Shown piece after piece: positions 32,759 to 42,125 of a stretch of DNA of 64,000 bases. Under the pieces are notes generated by a model that had not been told where the DNA came from, made no database searches, and worked only from the letters and a program-made list of their open reading frames with translations. This DNA is from a bacterium (lineage in GTDB: Bacteria > Krumholzibacteriota > Krumholzibacteriia > LZORAL124-64-63): positions 1 through 64,000 of the forward strand of contig JADJYS010000028.1 of NCBI GenBank assembly GCA_016719645.1, written 5' to 3'. The translations under genes and the position numbers were made by a program. Positions within the stretch are counted from its first letter, which is position 1; the number at the start of each line of letters is the position of its first letter.

Positions 32759-32897
32759 CTCGGCCCTCTTCTCGAGCATCTTGATCGTCGTTGCGCGCCC
32801 ACCGCCGGCAGTTCTCGATCGCCGCAGGAGGGACCAACCTCCCCGCGATCCGAGCGAGAGGCTTGTCGCCTGGATCCTCAAGAAGATCATATGTCAT
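32751..32897 (-). CDS. Short ORF upstream of the HTH antitoxin
   Basis: 48 codons (MTYDLLEDPGDKPLARIAGR then LVPPAAIENCRRWARND). It overlaps the antitoxin by 8 nt, as toxin genes do, but has no RBS and no recognisable toxin fold. It may be a toxin remnant or noise. Confidence 0.25.
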   Translation of the reverse strand: MTYDLLEDPGDKPLARIAGRLVPPAAIENCRRWARNDDQDAREEGRDG

Positions 32898-32919
32898 ATC
32901 TGATATACCGTCAATGACC

Positions 32920-33887
32920 CTACCGATCCAACGGACTCCGCACCCCCCTCCCCCCACGATTCAGCACGTGCGTGTAAACCATCGTCGTGCTGACGTCCTG
33001 ATGCCCGAGCAGCTCCTGGATCGTCCGGATGTCGTACCCGTCCTCCAGCAGGTGCGTCGCGAAGCTGTGCCGCAACGTGTGGCAGCTCGCCGGCTTGGCC
33101 AGCCCGGCCTCCCGCACCGCCGACTTGACCGCCCGCTGGATCGCCGATTCGTGCAGGTGGTGCCGCGCCGCTCCCCGCTCTCCGCATCGCGGTAGAACCG
33201 CGTCGCCGGGAACACCCACTGCCAGGCCCACTCGCGGGGCGCCGCGGGGTACTTCCGCGCCAGCGCCACCGGCAGCGCCACGCCGCCGCGGCCGAGGGCC
33301 AGGTCGCGGTCGTGCAGGACCTTCACCCGCCGCAGGTGGGCCCGCAGCGGCCCGACCACGGTCCGCGGCAGCATCGTGCGGCGGTCCTTCTGGCCCTTGC
33401 CGTCCCGGACCGTGATCTCGCCGGTCTGGAAGTCGAGGTCCTTGACCCGCAGCCGCAGCGCCTCCAGCAGCCGCAGCCCCGAACCGTACAGCAGGCTCGC
33501 CACCAGCCACGGCGCGCCGTGGAGATGCTCCAGCAACGCCGCGACCTCCGGCGCCGACAGCACCACGGGCACGCGCACGGGCCGCTTGGCGCGCACCACG
33601 TCCTGGACCCAGCCCGGGTCCGTCTCCAGGACCTCCCGGTACAGGAAGAGCAGCGCGCTCAGGGCCTGGTTCTGCGTCGAGGCGCTGACCTTGCGCTGCT
33701 CGGCGAGGTGGCTGAGGTAGGCCGCGATCTCCTTCTGCCCCATCTCGATCGGGTGGCGGCAGCCGTGGAACAGGACGAAGCGCCGCACCCAGCAGACGTA
33801 CGCCTTCTCGGTCCGCCGGCTGTAATGCCGCACCCGGATCGCGCTGCGCACGCGGTCCAGCAGCTTGGGCTCTCGATGTTCCGACAT
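32920..33887 (-). pseudogene. intI: Integron integrase IntI, frameshifted
   Basis: Tyrosine recombinase of the integron class. Frame one gives LLDRVRSAIRVRHYSRRTEK, AYVCWVRRFVLFHG, STQNQALSALLFLYREVL, the Arg I box GLRLLEALRLRVKDLD and the IntI-specific insert ALARKYPAAPREWAWQWVF, then ESGERR. A +2 or -1 shift near 33161-33170 moves to the frame that gives HHLHESAIQRAVKSAVREAG, CHTLRHSFATHLLE (His, Arg), LLGHQDVSTTMVYTHV (His, Tyr) and the end RGGRGVRSPLD. Every catalytic residue is present. It reads leftwards, the same way as the cassettes, and its 3' end faces them. Start at 33887 (GGAG upstream); an earlier start at 33947 is possible. Confidence 0.85.
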
Positions 33888-33987
33888 GGGGATCGACTCC
33901 GGGCTGGCAGGATCCTGCATCGCGACCGCTCGTCGCGCCTGCCGCAAACCCCGTGCCCGGACCGGGGTTCGCCTTCGTCACCTCATC

Positions 33988-35962
33988 TCAGGAAATCTCC
34001 CGACTCCACTCCTCCCACTTCCCCATCCACTCCTCGATCTCCCCCTCCGCCTCCACGATCCGCTTCGACGCCGCCACCCGCGCCTCGGGCTTCAGCGCGG
34101 GATCCGCCAGGTCCGCCAGCAGCCGCTCCTTCTCCTGCTCCAGCGCCGCGATCTGCGCTTCCGCCTCCTCGATCCACTCCTGCCGCCGCCGGATCTCGTT
34201 CTTGCTCAGCGGTCCGTCGGACCGTGCCGCCGGGGCCGGCGCCGACGCGGGCGCGCGCGCCGAGGCGATCCGCCCCGCCGCCGCCTTCGCCGCCGCCGCC
34301 TTCTCCGCCGAAGCGCCAGCGCCCCGCCGCCGCTTCCTCCCGCCGCGCCACATACTCCGACCACCCGCCCGCGAACTGCGCCGTCGTCGCCCGCCCCGCC
34401 GCGTCCCGCCCGAACACCAGCAGCCGCCGCGCGATCCGGTCCAGGAACGACCGGTCGTGCGTCACCACCACCAGCGTCCCGGTGAACTCCTGCAGCGCCT
34501 CCTCCAGCGCCTCGCGCCCGCCGATGTCCAGGTGGTTGGTCGGCTCGTCCAGCAGCAGCGTGTTGTGCCCTTCCTTGATCAGCCGCATCAGCGACAGCCG
34601 CCCGCGCTCGCCGCCGCTCAACCGGCCCACCGGCCGGTCGATCATGTCGGCCCCGAACCCGAACGCCCCGGCGAAGGACCGCAGTTCCCCCTGCGACGCC
34701 GCCGGCCACACCGACGCCAGCTCCTCCAGCACCGTGTTGCGGTCCGTCACGTTCCCCAAATGCTGGTCGTACAACCCGAGGTCCACGTTGTGCCCGACAA
34801 CCACCCGCCCCCGCTCCGGGATCACCGACCCCGCGAGGATCTTCAGCAGCGTCGACTTGCCGCAGCCGTTCGGGCCCACCACGCCCAGCCGCTCGCCGCG
34901 CGCCACGCGCAGGTCCAGCCCCTCGAACAGCGGCGAGGCCCCGTAGCTCTTGGCCAGCCCGGTGGCCTCGAAGGCCGTCACCCCGCTCTCGCGCTCCGGC
35001 ACCAGGTCGAACTTGTAGGACGACGGGCCGGCCGTCGGCCGCTCGACCCGCTCCTCCTTCGCCAGCTGCTTGCGGCGCGACTGGGCCTGCTTGGTCTTCT
35101 GGCCCGCCAGGTTGCGGCGGATGAAGTCCTCGGCCTTCTCCACGCGCTCCTGCTGCTTGCGCCACGCGGATTCGTCCCGCTGCCGCTGCTCGGCCGAGTT
35201 GCGCAGCCAGGCGGTGTAGTTGCCGGCCCACGAAGTCAGCTTGGCGCGGTGCAGGTGCACGGTGCGCGTGGCGATGCGGTCCAGGAACCAGCGGTCGTGC
35301 GAGACCACGAGCACGGCGCCCGGCCGGCGCAGCAGGCGCTGCTCCAGCCACTCGCAGGCGTCGAGGTCGAGGTGGTTGGTGGGCTCGTCCAAGAGGAGGA
35401 CCTGCGCGTCGTCCAGCAGGGCGGCCGCCAGCGCGGCGCGGCGGCGCTCGCCGCCGGACAGCACGCCGGGGTCGCGGCGCCACGCCTCCTGCGGCAGGCC
35501 CAGGCCGGCCAGGGCCTGCTCCAGGCGGGCGCGCCAGGTGTAGCCGTCGCGGTGCTCGTAGTCGGCCTGCAGGCGGCCCTGCTCGTGGGCGATGGCGACG
35601 GCCCGCTCGGGCGACGCCGCGGCCAGGTCGTCGGCCAGGCGCGCCAGCTCGGCCTCGAGGTGCAGCTCGCGGGAGAAGGCCGAGGCGGCGACGGTGTCGT
35701 AGACCGTCAGGGCCGCGTCGGGGCCGGCGGTGAGCGAGGAGGACTGGCGCAGCAGGCGCACCCGCACCCCGCCCGCGGCCTGGCGTTCGCCGCCGTGGGC
35801 CTCGAGCTCGCCGGCGATGAGGTTCAGCAGGGTGGACTTGCCGGCGCCGTTCTGGCCGATCAGGGCGTAGCGCTCGCCCTCGAGCAGGGTCAGGGACGCG
35901 CCGCGCAGGATCGGCTCGCGGCCGAAGTCGAAGTCGACGCTCTGCAGGGAGATCAGGGACAT
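33988..35962 (-). CDS. ABC-F ATPase (Uup-like), one frameshift
   Basis: Two ABC domains on one chain with no membrane part: Walker A ALIGQNGAGKSTLLNLIAGE and VGPNGCGKSTLLKILAG, signatures VLSGGERRRAALAAALLD and RLSGGERGRLSLMRLIKE, both with LLLDEPTNHLD. The inter-domain linker and a C-terminal coiled coil (LSKNEIRRRQEWIEEAEAQI) match Uup-type ABC-F factors that act at the ribosome. The ORF loses frame at a C-run at 34322-34325 (one base too many); removing it joins the coiled coil in frame. I read this as a sequencing or assembly error rather than a broken gene. Confidence 0.82.
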
Positions 35963-35985
35963 GGCTCCGGTGGTCGGCAGAGGGA

Positions 35986-36011
35986 GGGCCCCGGGGCGTG
36001 GCCCGGGGCCC
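35986..36011 (-). terminator. GC-rich hairpin between the AraC and ABC-F genes
   Basis: GGGCCCCGGG and CCCGGGGCCC form a perfect 10-bp stem around GCGTGG. No U-run follows on the minus strand, so it may be a weak or Rho-assisted terminator. Confidence 0.35.
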
Positions 36012-36028
36012 GGTCGTGTCGCTGAGGG

Positions 36029-37015
36029 TCAGCCGGCCTGACCCATCTCCTTCTGGCCGTGCGGGTCGTGGCTGGGCGACTCGTGATTCGGCGATTCGTG
36101 GTTCGGCGACTCGTGATTCGGCGACTCGTGATTCGGAGTTTTGCGGAACTTCAGCGGCGGCACCCCGCAGCGGTCCTTGAAGGTGCGCGAGAAGTGGGCC
36201 AGGCTGTTGAAGCCGCACTCCTTGCTGACTTCCTCCACCGACAGGTCGAAGCGGCGCAGCAGGCGCTTGGCGTTGTCGATGCGGATCTGGATCAGGTAGT
36301 CGCTGAAGCTCATGCCGGTCTCGACGCGGAACAGGTTGGAGAAGTAGCCCGGCGACAGCGAGACCATGTGGGCCATGCGGTCGCGGTTGATGTTCTCCTT
36401 GTAGTTCTGCAGCACGTAGCGGCAGGCGTACTCGGCGCGGTAGTCCTGGATCTCGACCGTCGCGACCACGACCTCGCCGTGCTCGCCGCCGTGCTCCAGG
36501 ACCACCTGGGGCAGCTCGCCCTCCCACAGCGCCACGTCGGTGGGCAGCGGGGCCGGCGCGGTCTCGAGGGTCGCGCCGAGGGCCTCCGGGCCGGCCGCGG
36601 CGTGGGGGGCGGGCGCGGGGCGGCCGGGGATCGCGGCGCCCTGCAGGAACTCCAGGACGTGCTGGGCCGACTTCTGGACGTTGGTGCGCTGGGCCACCAG
36701 GACGGGCGCGTTGTAGCGGTCCTGGAACAGCTCGAGCGAGGCCTTGAAGTCGGCCGGGATCTCGGCGGCGTAGACGAAGATCAGACGGGCGCCCTCGGTC
36801 CGCTCGGAGGCCTCCCCGCCGGGGACCGGGTGCAGCAGGATCTGGGGCCCGAAGAAGGCGAAACACAGTTCCGGCGCGCTCTTCTCGCTCGCGTCGCACA
36901 GGAAGACGATCTTCTGCAGGGCGTCCAGGTCGCCCCGGCGCTGCCTGGGATAGGACGGAAACTCAACAATGAAGCTGTTCCATGCTCCTTCGATCGGTTC
37001 CAGTCTGGTTTTCAC
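36029..37015 (-). CDS. AraC-type transcriptional regulator
   Basis: About 328 residues. A Glu/Ser-rich sensor domain (WNSFIVEFPSYPRQRRGDLD, LQKIVFLCDASEKSAPELCF) is followed by a C-terminal AraC HTH: CRYVLQNYKENINRDRMAHM, PGYFSNLFRVETGMSFSDYL, RIDNAKRLLRRFDLSVEEVS and LAHFSRTFKDRCGVPPLKFR. The last ~25 residues are repeats of NHESP, encoded by 15-bp tandem repeats at about 36070-36140. GTG at 37015 follows GGGGGG; earlier starts are possible. Target genes are not visible, but its own promoter is well formed. Confidence 0.78.
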   Translation of the reverse strand: MKTRLEPIEGAWNSFIVEFPSYPRQRRGDLDALQKIVFLCDASEKSAPELCFAFFGPQILLHPVPGGEASERTEGARLIFVYAAEIPADFKASLELFQDRYNAPVLVAQRTNVQKSAQHVLEFLQGAAIPGRPAPAPHAAAGPEALGATLETAPAPLPTDVALWEGELPQVVLEHGGEHGEVVVATVEIQDYRAEYACRYVLQNYKENINRDRMAHMVSLSPGYFSNLFRVETGMSFSDYLIQIRIDNAKRLLRRFDLSVEEVSKECGFNSLAHFSRTFKDRCGVPPLKFRKTPNHESPNHESPNHESPNHESPSHDPHGQKEMGQAG

Positions 37016-37100
37016 GACTGTCCCCCCCACACGTGACAAACGCTCCATCGTAGGCAAATCCACAGGTGAGTCGATGTCGACTTTGAACAATGATAAGACG

Positions 37101-37129
37101 ATTATAAGGGAACGTTCCCGAACCTACAA
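37101..37129 (-). promoter_or_regulatory. Promoter of the AraC-type gene with palindrome in the spacer
   Basis: Leftward -35 TTGTAG (37124-37129), 17-nt spacer, -10 TATAAT (37101-37106). The spacer holds the perfect palindrome GGGAACGTTCCC (37108-37119), a likely operator, possibly for autoregulation. The leader to the GTG at 37015 is about 80 nt. Confidence 0.55.
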
Positions 37130-37274
37130 GAAAATAATGTTAAGGACAACGCACGCTCAATCAGGGAGTTACACGTCAAAGTTCCAGAAGCGCCCCCGTA
37201 GGCGGCGCCCATAAATCCGGAATATGGTCAAAAATAGTCACGGCGCCGTGAAATGTGGGCTGATGAATCTTCAA

Positions 37275-37306
37275 AATCGCCGCCGGGGCACGATCACGCC
37301 CCGGCG
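37275..37306 (-). terminator. Terminator overlapping the gyrA stop codon
   Basis: Minus-strand stem CGCCGGGGC and GCCCCGGCG (37281-37306), with the TGA of gyrA in its loop, followed by GCGATTTTG. Nine GC pairs and a short U-run suit an intrinsic terminator. Confidence 0.6.
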
Positions 37307-39762
37307 CCGCCGTCCTCGACCTGTTCCTCGGTCTCCCCGGCCTCGATGTCGGCGATCCCGACCACGGTGTCGTCCTCGCCCTTGAGGCTGATGATGCGCA
37401 CGCCCTGGGTGTTGCGGCCCAGGGTCGAGATGTCGCGCACGGCCATGCGGATGATGATGCCGTTGCGGGTGATCACCATCAGCTCCTGGCTGTCGGTCAC
37501 CTCGCGGATGTCCACGACGCGCCCGTTGCGCTCGCTGCACTTGATCGTGATCAGGCCCTTGCCGCCGCGGCGCTGCACGCGGTAGTCGTCCAGCGGCGTG
37601 CGCTTGCCGTAGCCGTTCTCGGTGACCGTCAGCAGCGTGGCGCCGTCGCCCACGACCACGGTGCCGACCACGCGCTCGCCGGGGCTCAGCTCGATGCCCT
37701 TGACGCCGCGGGCGGTGCGGCCCATGGGCCGGATGTCGGACTCGTGGAAGCGGATGGCCATGCCGTCGCTCGAGGCCAGCACCACGTCCTGGTCGCCCTC
37801 GGTCAGCTGCGCCGCCACCAGCCGCTCGTCGTCCAGCAGGCTGATGGCGCGGATGCCGGCGCTGCGCGGGCGCGAGAAGTCGGCCAGCGGCGTCTTCTTG
37901 ACGATGCCCAGGTCGGTGCACAGCAGCAGGTAGCGGTCGGGGTTGAACTCCCGCACCGGCAGCACCGCGTGCACCTTGTCGTCCTGGGCGATGTTGATCA
38001 TGTTGACGATGGGCCGGCCCTTGGCCGCGCGCGCGGCCTGCGGCACCTGGTGGGCCTTGAGCCAGTAGAGCTGGCCCTTCTCCGTCAGCACCAGCAGGTG
38101 CTGGTGCGTCGTGGCCACGAACAGGTGCTCGACCCAGTCCTCGTCCTTGGTGCCCATGGCGGTGATGCCCTTGCCGCCGCGGCCCTGGGTGCGGTAGGTG
38201 TCCGCGGGCAGGCGCTTGGCGTAGCCCTGGTGCGAGATCGTGATCACGACCTCCTCGTCGGCGATGAGGTCCTCGAGGTCGAGGTCGTCCTCCTCCGGCT
38301 CGACGGTCGTGCGGCGGGCGTCGCTGTACTTCCCGCGCAGCTCGGCGATCTCCTCGCGGATGATCTGCAGCTGCAGCGCGCGGTCGGCGAGGATCGCCCG
38401 CAGCCGCCCGATCAGCGCCAGCAGCTCGCGGTACTCCTCCTCGATCTTGCGGCGCTCGAGGCCGGTCAGCCGGGCCAGGCGCAGGTCCAGGATCGCCTGG
38501 GCCTGCTTCTCCGACAGGCCGAAGCCCGCCATCAGGCCGGCGCGCGCGATCTCGGGCGAGTCGCTCTTCTTGATCAGCTCCACGATCTCGTCGATGTGGT
38601 CCAGGGCGATGCGGTAGCCCTCCAGGATGTGGGCCCGCTCCTCGGCCTTGTTCAGGTCGAAGCGGGTGCGGCGGACCACGACCTCCTCGCGGAACTTCAG
38701 GAACTCCTGCATCGTCTCCTTCATCGTCATCACCTTGGGCCGGTTGTCCACCAGCGCCAGGTTGATCACGCCGAAGGTCTGCTGCAGCTGCGTGTGCGCG
38801 TAGAGCTTGTTGAGCACCACCTGCGGGTAGGCGTCCTTCTTCAGGACCACCACCACGTGCATGCCCTGGCGGTCGGACTCGTCGCGCAGGTCGCTGATGC
38901 CCTCCAGGACGCCGTCGCGCACCAGGTGCGCGATCTTCTCCACCAGCGCCGCCTTGTTGACCTGGTAGGGGATCTCGGTGATGGCGATGATGGCGCGCCC
39001 CTTGGCGTCCTCCTGGATCTCGGCCCGCCCGCGCACGACCAGCCGGCCGCGGCCGGTGTTGACGTAGTCGACGATGCCGCGCCGGCCGCGGATGACGCCG
39101 CCGGTCGGGAAGTCGGGGCCCTGCACGAAGCGCAGCATGTCGTTGGGCGCCAGGTCGGGGTCGTCCAGCAGCGCGACCAGGCCGTCGCAGATCTCGCCCA
39201 GGTTGTGGGGCGGGATCTTGGTGGCCATGCCCACCGCGATGCCGTCGGCGCCGTTGATCAGCAGGTTGGGGATGGCCGCGGGCATCACCGAGGGCATGGT
39301 GCGCGAGCCGTCGTAGTTGGGGATGAAGTCGACGGTGTCCTTGTCCAGGTCCCGCAGCACCTCGACGGCCACCCGGGTCATGCGGGCCTCGGTGTAGCGC
39401 TCGGCGGCGGCGCTGTCGCCGTCCACCGACCCGAAGTTGCCCTGCCCGTCCACCAGCGGGTAGCGCAGGCTGAAGTCCTGCGCCATGCGCACCAGGGTGT
39501 CGTAGGCCGAGACCGTGCCGTGCGGGTGGTAGTTGCCCGTGGTGTCGCCGGTGATCTTGGCGGACTTGCGGTAGGGCTTGCCCGGCAGCAGGTTCAGGTC
39601 GTTCATCGCCGTCAGCACGCGCCGGTGCACGGGCTTCAGCCCGTCGCGGACGTCGGGGATCGCGCGCGAGATGATGACGCTCATGGAGTACTCGAGGTAC
39701 GACTGCTCCATCTTCTCGTTGATGTCGACCTCGACCACCGTGCCGAAATTCTTCTCCGTCAT
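37294..39762 (-). CDS. gyrA: DNA gyrase subunit A
   Basis: 822 residues, full length. Hallmarks: the catalytic Tyr in AAERYTEARMTRV, GDTTGNYHPHG at the DNA-entry site, the TOPRIM-contacting breakage-reunion domain and the GyrA C-terminal propeller with a Gln/Arg-rich box (TYRTQGRGGKG). It works with GyrB to introduce negative supercoils. The position matching Ser83 and Ala84 of E. coli, normally in DSA or DTA, reads TVS (HPHGTVSAYDT), an unusual quinolone-pocket sequence. It is the 3' gene of gyrB-gyrA and ends in a terminator. Confidence 0.95.
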   Translation of the reverse strand: MTEKNFGTVVEVDINEKMEQSYLEYSMSVIISRAIPDVRDGLKPVHRRVLTAMNDLNLLPGKPYRKSAKITGDTTGNYHPHGTVSAYDTLVRMAQDFSLRYPLVDGQGNFGSVDGDSAAAERYTEARMTRVAVEVLRDLDKDTVDFIPNYDGSRTMPSVMPAAIPNLLINGADGIAVGMATKIPPHNLGEICDGLVALLDDPDLAPNDMLRFVQGPDFPTGGVIRGRRGIVDYVNTGRGRLVVRGRAEIQEDAKGRAIIAITEIPYQVNKAALVEKIAHLVRDGVLEGISDLRDESDRQGMHVVVVLKKDAYPQVVLNKLYAHTQLQQTFGVINLALVDNRPKVMTMKETMQEFLKFREEVVVRRTRFDLNKAEERAHILEGYRIALDHIDEIVELIKKSDSPEIARAGLMAGFGLSEKQAQAILDLRLARLTGLERRKIEEEYRELLALIGRLRAILADRALQLQIIREEIAELRGKYSDARRTTVEPEEDDLDLEDLIADEEVVITISHQGYAKRLPADTYRTQGRGGKGITAMGTKDEDWVEHLFVATTHQHLLVLTEKGQLYWLKAHQVPQAARAAKGRPIVNMINIAQDDKVHAVLPVREFNPDRYLLLCTDLGIVKKTPLADFSRPRSAGIRAISLLDDERLVAAQLTEGDQDVVLASSDGMAIRFHESDIRPMGRTARGVKGIELSPGERVVGTVVVGDGATLLTVTENGYGKRTPLDDYRVQRRGGKGLITIKCSERNGRVVDIREVTDSQELMVITRNGIIIRMAVRDISTLGRNTQGVRIISLKGEDDTVVGIADIEAGETEEQVEDGGAGA

Positions 39763-39784
39763 CGCGTCTTCTCCCCCGCCCCGC

Positions 39785-41713
39785 TCAGATGTCCAGGTTG
39801 TCGAAGCGGACCCGGTCCGCGTTCTCCTCGATGAAGCGCCGGCGCGACTCGACGTCGTCGCCCATCAGCACGGTGAAGACGCGGTCGGCCTGCGCCGCGT
39901 CCTCCAGCATCACGCGCGTCAGCGTGCGCTTCTCGGGGTCCATCGTGGTCTCCCACAGCTGCTCGGGGTTCATCTCGCCGAGGCCCTTGTAGCGCTGCAC
40001 GTAGACGCCCTTGGGGCCGCCGAACTCCTCCACCAGGCGGTCCTTCTGGTCCTCGGTGTAGCAGTAGCGCTCCAGCTTGTCCTTCTTCACGCGGTACAGC
40101 GGCGGCTGGGCGATGTACATGTGGCCGTTCTCGATGACCTCGCGGAAGTACCGGAAGAACAGCGTCAGGATCAGCGTGCTGATGTGGGCGCCGTCGACGT
40201 CGGCGTCGGTCATGATGATGATGCGGTGGTAGCGCAGCTTGCTGAGGTCGAAGATGCCCGCGCCGACGCCGGTGCCCAGGGCCGTGATGACCGTGCGCAC
40301 CTCGTCGTTGCCCAGGATCTTGTCCAGGCGCGCCTTCTCCACGTTCAGGATCTTGCCCTTCAGGGGCAGGATGGCCTGGAAGCGCCGCTCGCGGCCCTGC
40401 TTGGCCGAGCCGCCGGCCGAGTCGCCCTCCACCAGGTACAGCTCGCACTCGGCGGGGTCGTTGCTCTGGCAGTCGGCCAGCTTGCCCGGCAGCGCCGCGG
40501 AGTCCAGGGCCGACTTGCGGCGCGTCAGGTCGCGGGCGCGGCGCGCGGCCTCGCGGGCCTGCGCGGCGCCGATGCACTTGTTGACGATCTTCTTGGCCGC
40601 CGTCGGGTGCTCGGCCAGGTACGCGCCCAGCGTCTGGTTGACGAGCTGCTCGACCTGCCCCTTGACCTCGGTGTTGCCCAGCTTGGTCTTGGTCTGCCCC
40701 TCGAACTGCGGCTCGGGGATCTTCACCGAGATGATCGCCGTCAGCCCCTCGCGCACGTCGTCGCCGCTGAGGGCCGGCAGGTCCTTCTTGAACATGTTCT
40801 CGGCCTGGCCGTAGGCGTTGATCGTGCGCGTGAGGCCGGCCCGGAAGCCGGACAGGTGGCTGCCGCCCTCGTGGGTGGGGATGTTGTTGGCGAAGGTCAG
40901 CACGTTCTCGGTGTAGCCGTCGTTGTAGTCGATGGCGATCTCGATCTGGACGCCGTCCTTCTCGCCCTCGATCAGCACCGGCTCGTCGCAGATCGGCGTC
41001 TTGTTCTCGTTGATCCACTTGACGAAGGCGACGATGCCGCCCTCGTAGTTGAAGCGCTCGCCGCGCGGCGGGCTCTGGCGCTCGTCGGCGATGTGGATCG
41101 TCAGGCCGCGGTTCAGGAACGCCAGCTCGCGCAGGCGCGAGCGCAGCGTCTCGTAGTTGTAGGCGCGCTCGGGGAAGATCTCGAAGTCGGGCTGGAAGGT
41201 GACCGTGGTGCCGGTGGCCTCGCTCTCCGACGCGCGCACGGGGCGGACCTCGGTGACCGGGATGCCGCGCTCGTACTGCTGCTCGTAGACCTGGCCGTCG
41301 CGCCGCACCTCGACCTTCAGGTGCGAGCTGAGCGCGTTGACGCAGCTCACGCCCACGCCGTGCAGGCCGCCGGACACCTTGTAGCTGCCCTTGTCGAACT
41401 TGCCGCCCGCGTGCAGGCTGGTCATGACGACCTCGAGGGCGGGCTTGTGCTCGGTGGCGTGCATGTCGACCGGGATGCCGCGGCCGTCGTCCACCACGCG
41501 CACGGCGTCGCCGGGCAGGATGGTGACCGTGATCTCGCGGCAGAAGCCGGCCAGGGCCTCGTCGATCGAGTTGTCGACGACCTCGTAGACCAGGTGGTGC
41601 AGCCCGCGCAGCCCCGTGTCGCCGATGTACATGGCGGGGCGCTTGCGCACGGCCTCGAGGCCCTTCAGGACCTGGATGCCGTTGGCGGTGTATTCCTGGG
41701 ACGCTGCGCTCAT
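39785..41713 (-). CDS. gyrB: DNA gyrase subunit B
   Basis: 642 residues. GHKL ATPase start: VRKRPAMYIGDTGLRGLHHL, VVDDGRGIPVDMH, SGGLHGVGVSCVNALS. The TOPRIM domain has EGDSAGGSAKQGRERRFQAI and TDADVDGAHISTLILTLFF. The end is IEENADRVRFDNLDI. It forms A2B2 with GyrA and lies 22 nt upstream of it, so both are one transcript. Confidence 0.95.
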   Translation of the reverse strand: MSAASQEYTANGIQVLKGLEAVRKRPAMYIGDTGLRGLHHLVYEVVDNSIDEALAGFCREITVTILPGDAVRVVDDGRGIPVDMHATEHKPALEVVMTSLHAGGKFDKGSYKVSGGLHGVGVSCVNALSSHLKVEVRRDGQVYEQQYERGIPVTEVRPVRASESEATGTTVTFQPDFEIFPERAYNYETLRSRLRELAFLNRGLTIHIADERQSPPRGERFNYEGGIVAFVKWINENKTPICDEPVLIEGEKDGVQIEIAIDYNDGYTENVLTFANNIPTHEGGSHLSGFRAGLTRTINAYGQAENMFKKDLPALSGDDVREGLTAIISVKIPEPQFEGQTKTKLGNTEVKGQVEQLVNQTLGAYLAEHPTAAKKIVNKCIGAAQAREAARRARDLTRRKSALDSAALPGKLADCQSNDPAECELYLVEGDSAGGSAKQGRERRFQAILPLKGKILNVEKARLDKILGNDEVRTVITALGTGVGAGIFDLSKLRYHRIIIMTDADVDGAHISTLILTLFFRYFREVIENGHMYIAQPPLYRVKKDKLERYCYTEDQKDRLVEEFGGPKGVYVQRYKGLGEMNPEQLWETTMDPEKRTLTRVMLEDAAQADRVFTVLMGDDVESRRRFIEENADRVRFDNLDI

Positions 41714-41771
41714 CGCCCGTCACCTCTCCCTGCGTCGCCGCCGGTTTCCGTTCCGGGCGGCTGGTGGAAAC

Positions 41772-42125
41772 CTAAGGCTTGCGTGTCCCGGCGTCGCCGC
41801 GGTAGCCCGCCGCGCGGTCCCGGTGCAGCCACCGGATCTCGCGCACGGTGCCCTCGCCGTGGCGCTCGTTGTACTTGCGGGCGATGGTCGGGAACAGGAG
41901 CGTCAGCTCCTGGCGCCAGGCGCCGTGGTCCGCGTCCAGGACGAGCACGCCGTCCCGCAGGTCCACCGCCCGGCTGTGGGCGGCGACCCGCTCGCCCGCG
42001 ACCTGCGCCCAGTCGTCCAGCACGGACCGCTCCGCGAAGCGCCGGTCGAGGCCGGCGGCCTCCAGGGCCGAGGCCAGGATGTCGCCCACCGGCTGGAGTT
42101 TGCCCTTGCCGCGTCCGCCCGTCAT
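41772..42125 (-). CDS. dciA: DciA-like DUF721 replication protein
   Basis: 117 residues. The core (GDILASALEAAGLDRRFAER then DWAQVAGERVAAHSRAVDLR, DADHGAWRQELTLLFPTIAR) matches DUF721/DciA, the replicative helicase loader in most bacteria without DnaC. Its place between recF and gyrB is typical. Its ATG overlaps the recF stop (ATGA), so it is coupled to recF. Confidence 0.8.
   Translation of the reverse strand: MTGGRGKGKLQPVGDILASALEAAGLDRRFAERSVLDDWAQVAGERVAAHSRAVDLRDGVLVLDADHGAWRQELTLLFPTIARKYNERHGEGTVREIRWLHRDRAAGYRGDAGTRKP

Noticed and set aside
36070..36140. Short direct repeats, possible CRISPR
   Set aside because: The repeats are 15-bp coding units for NHESP in the AraC gene, with no spacers and no cas genes.
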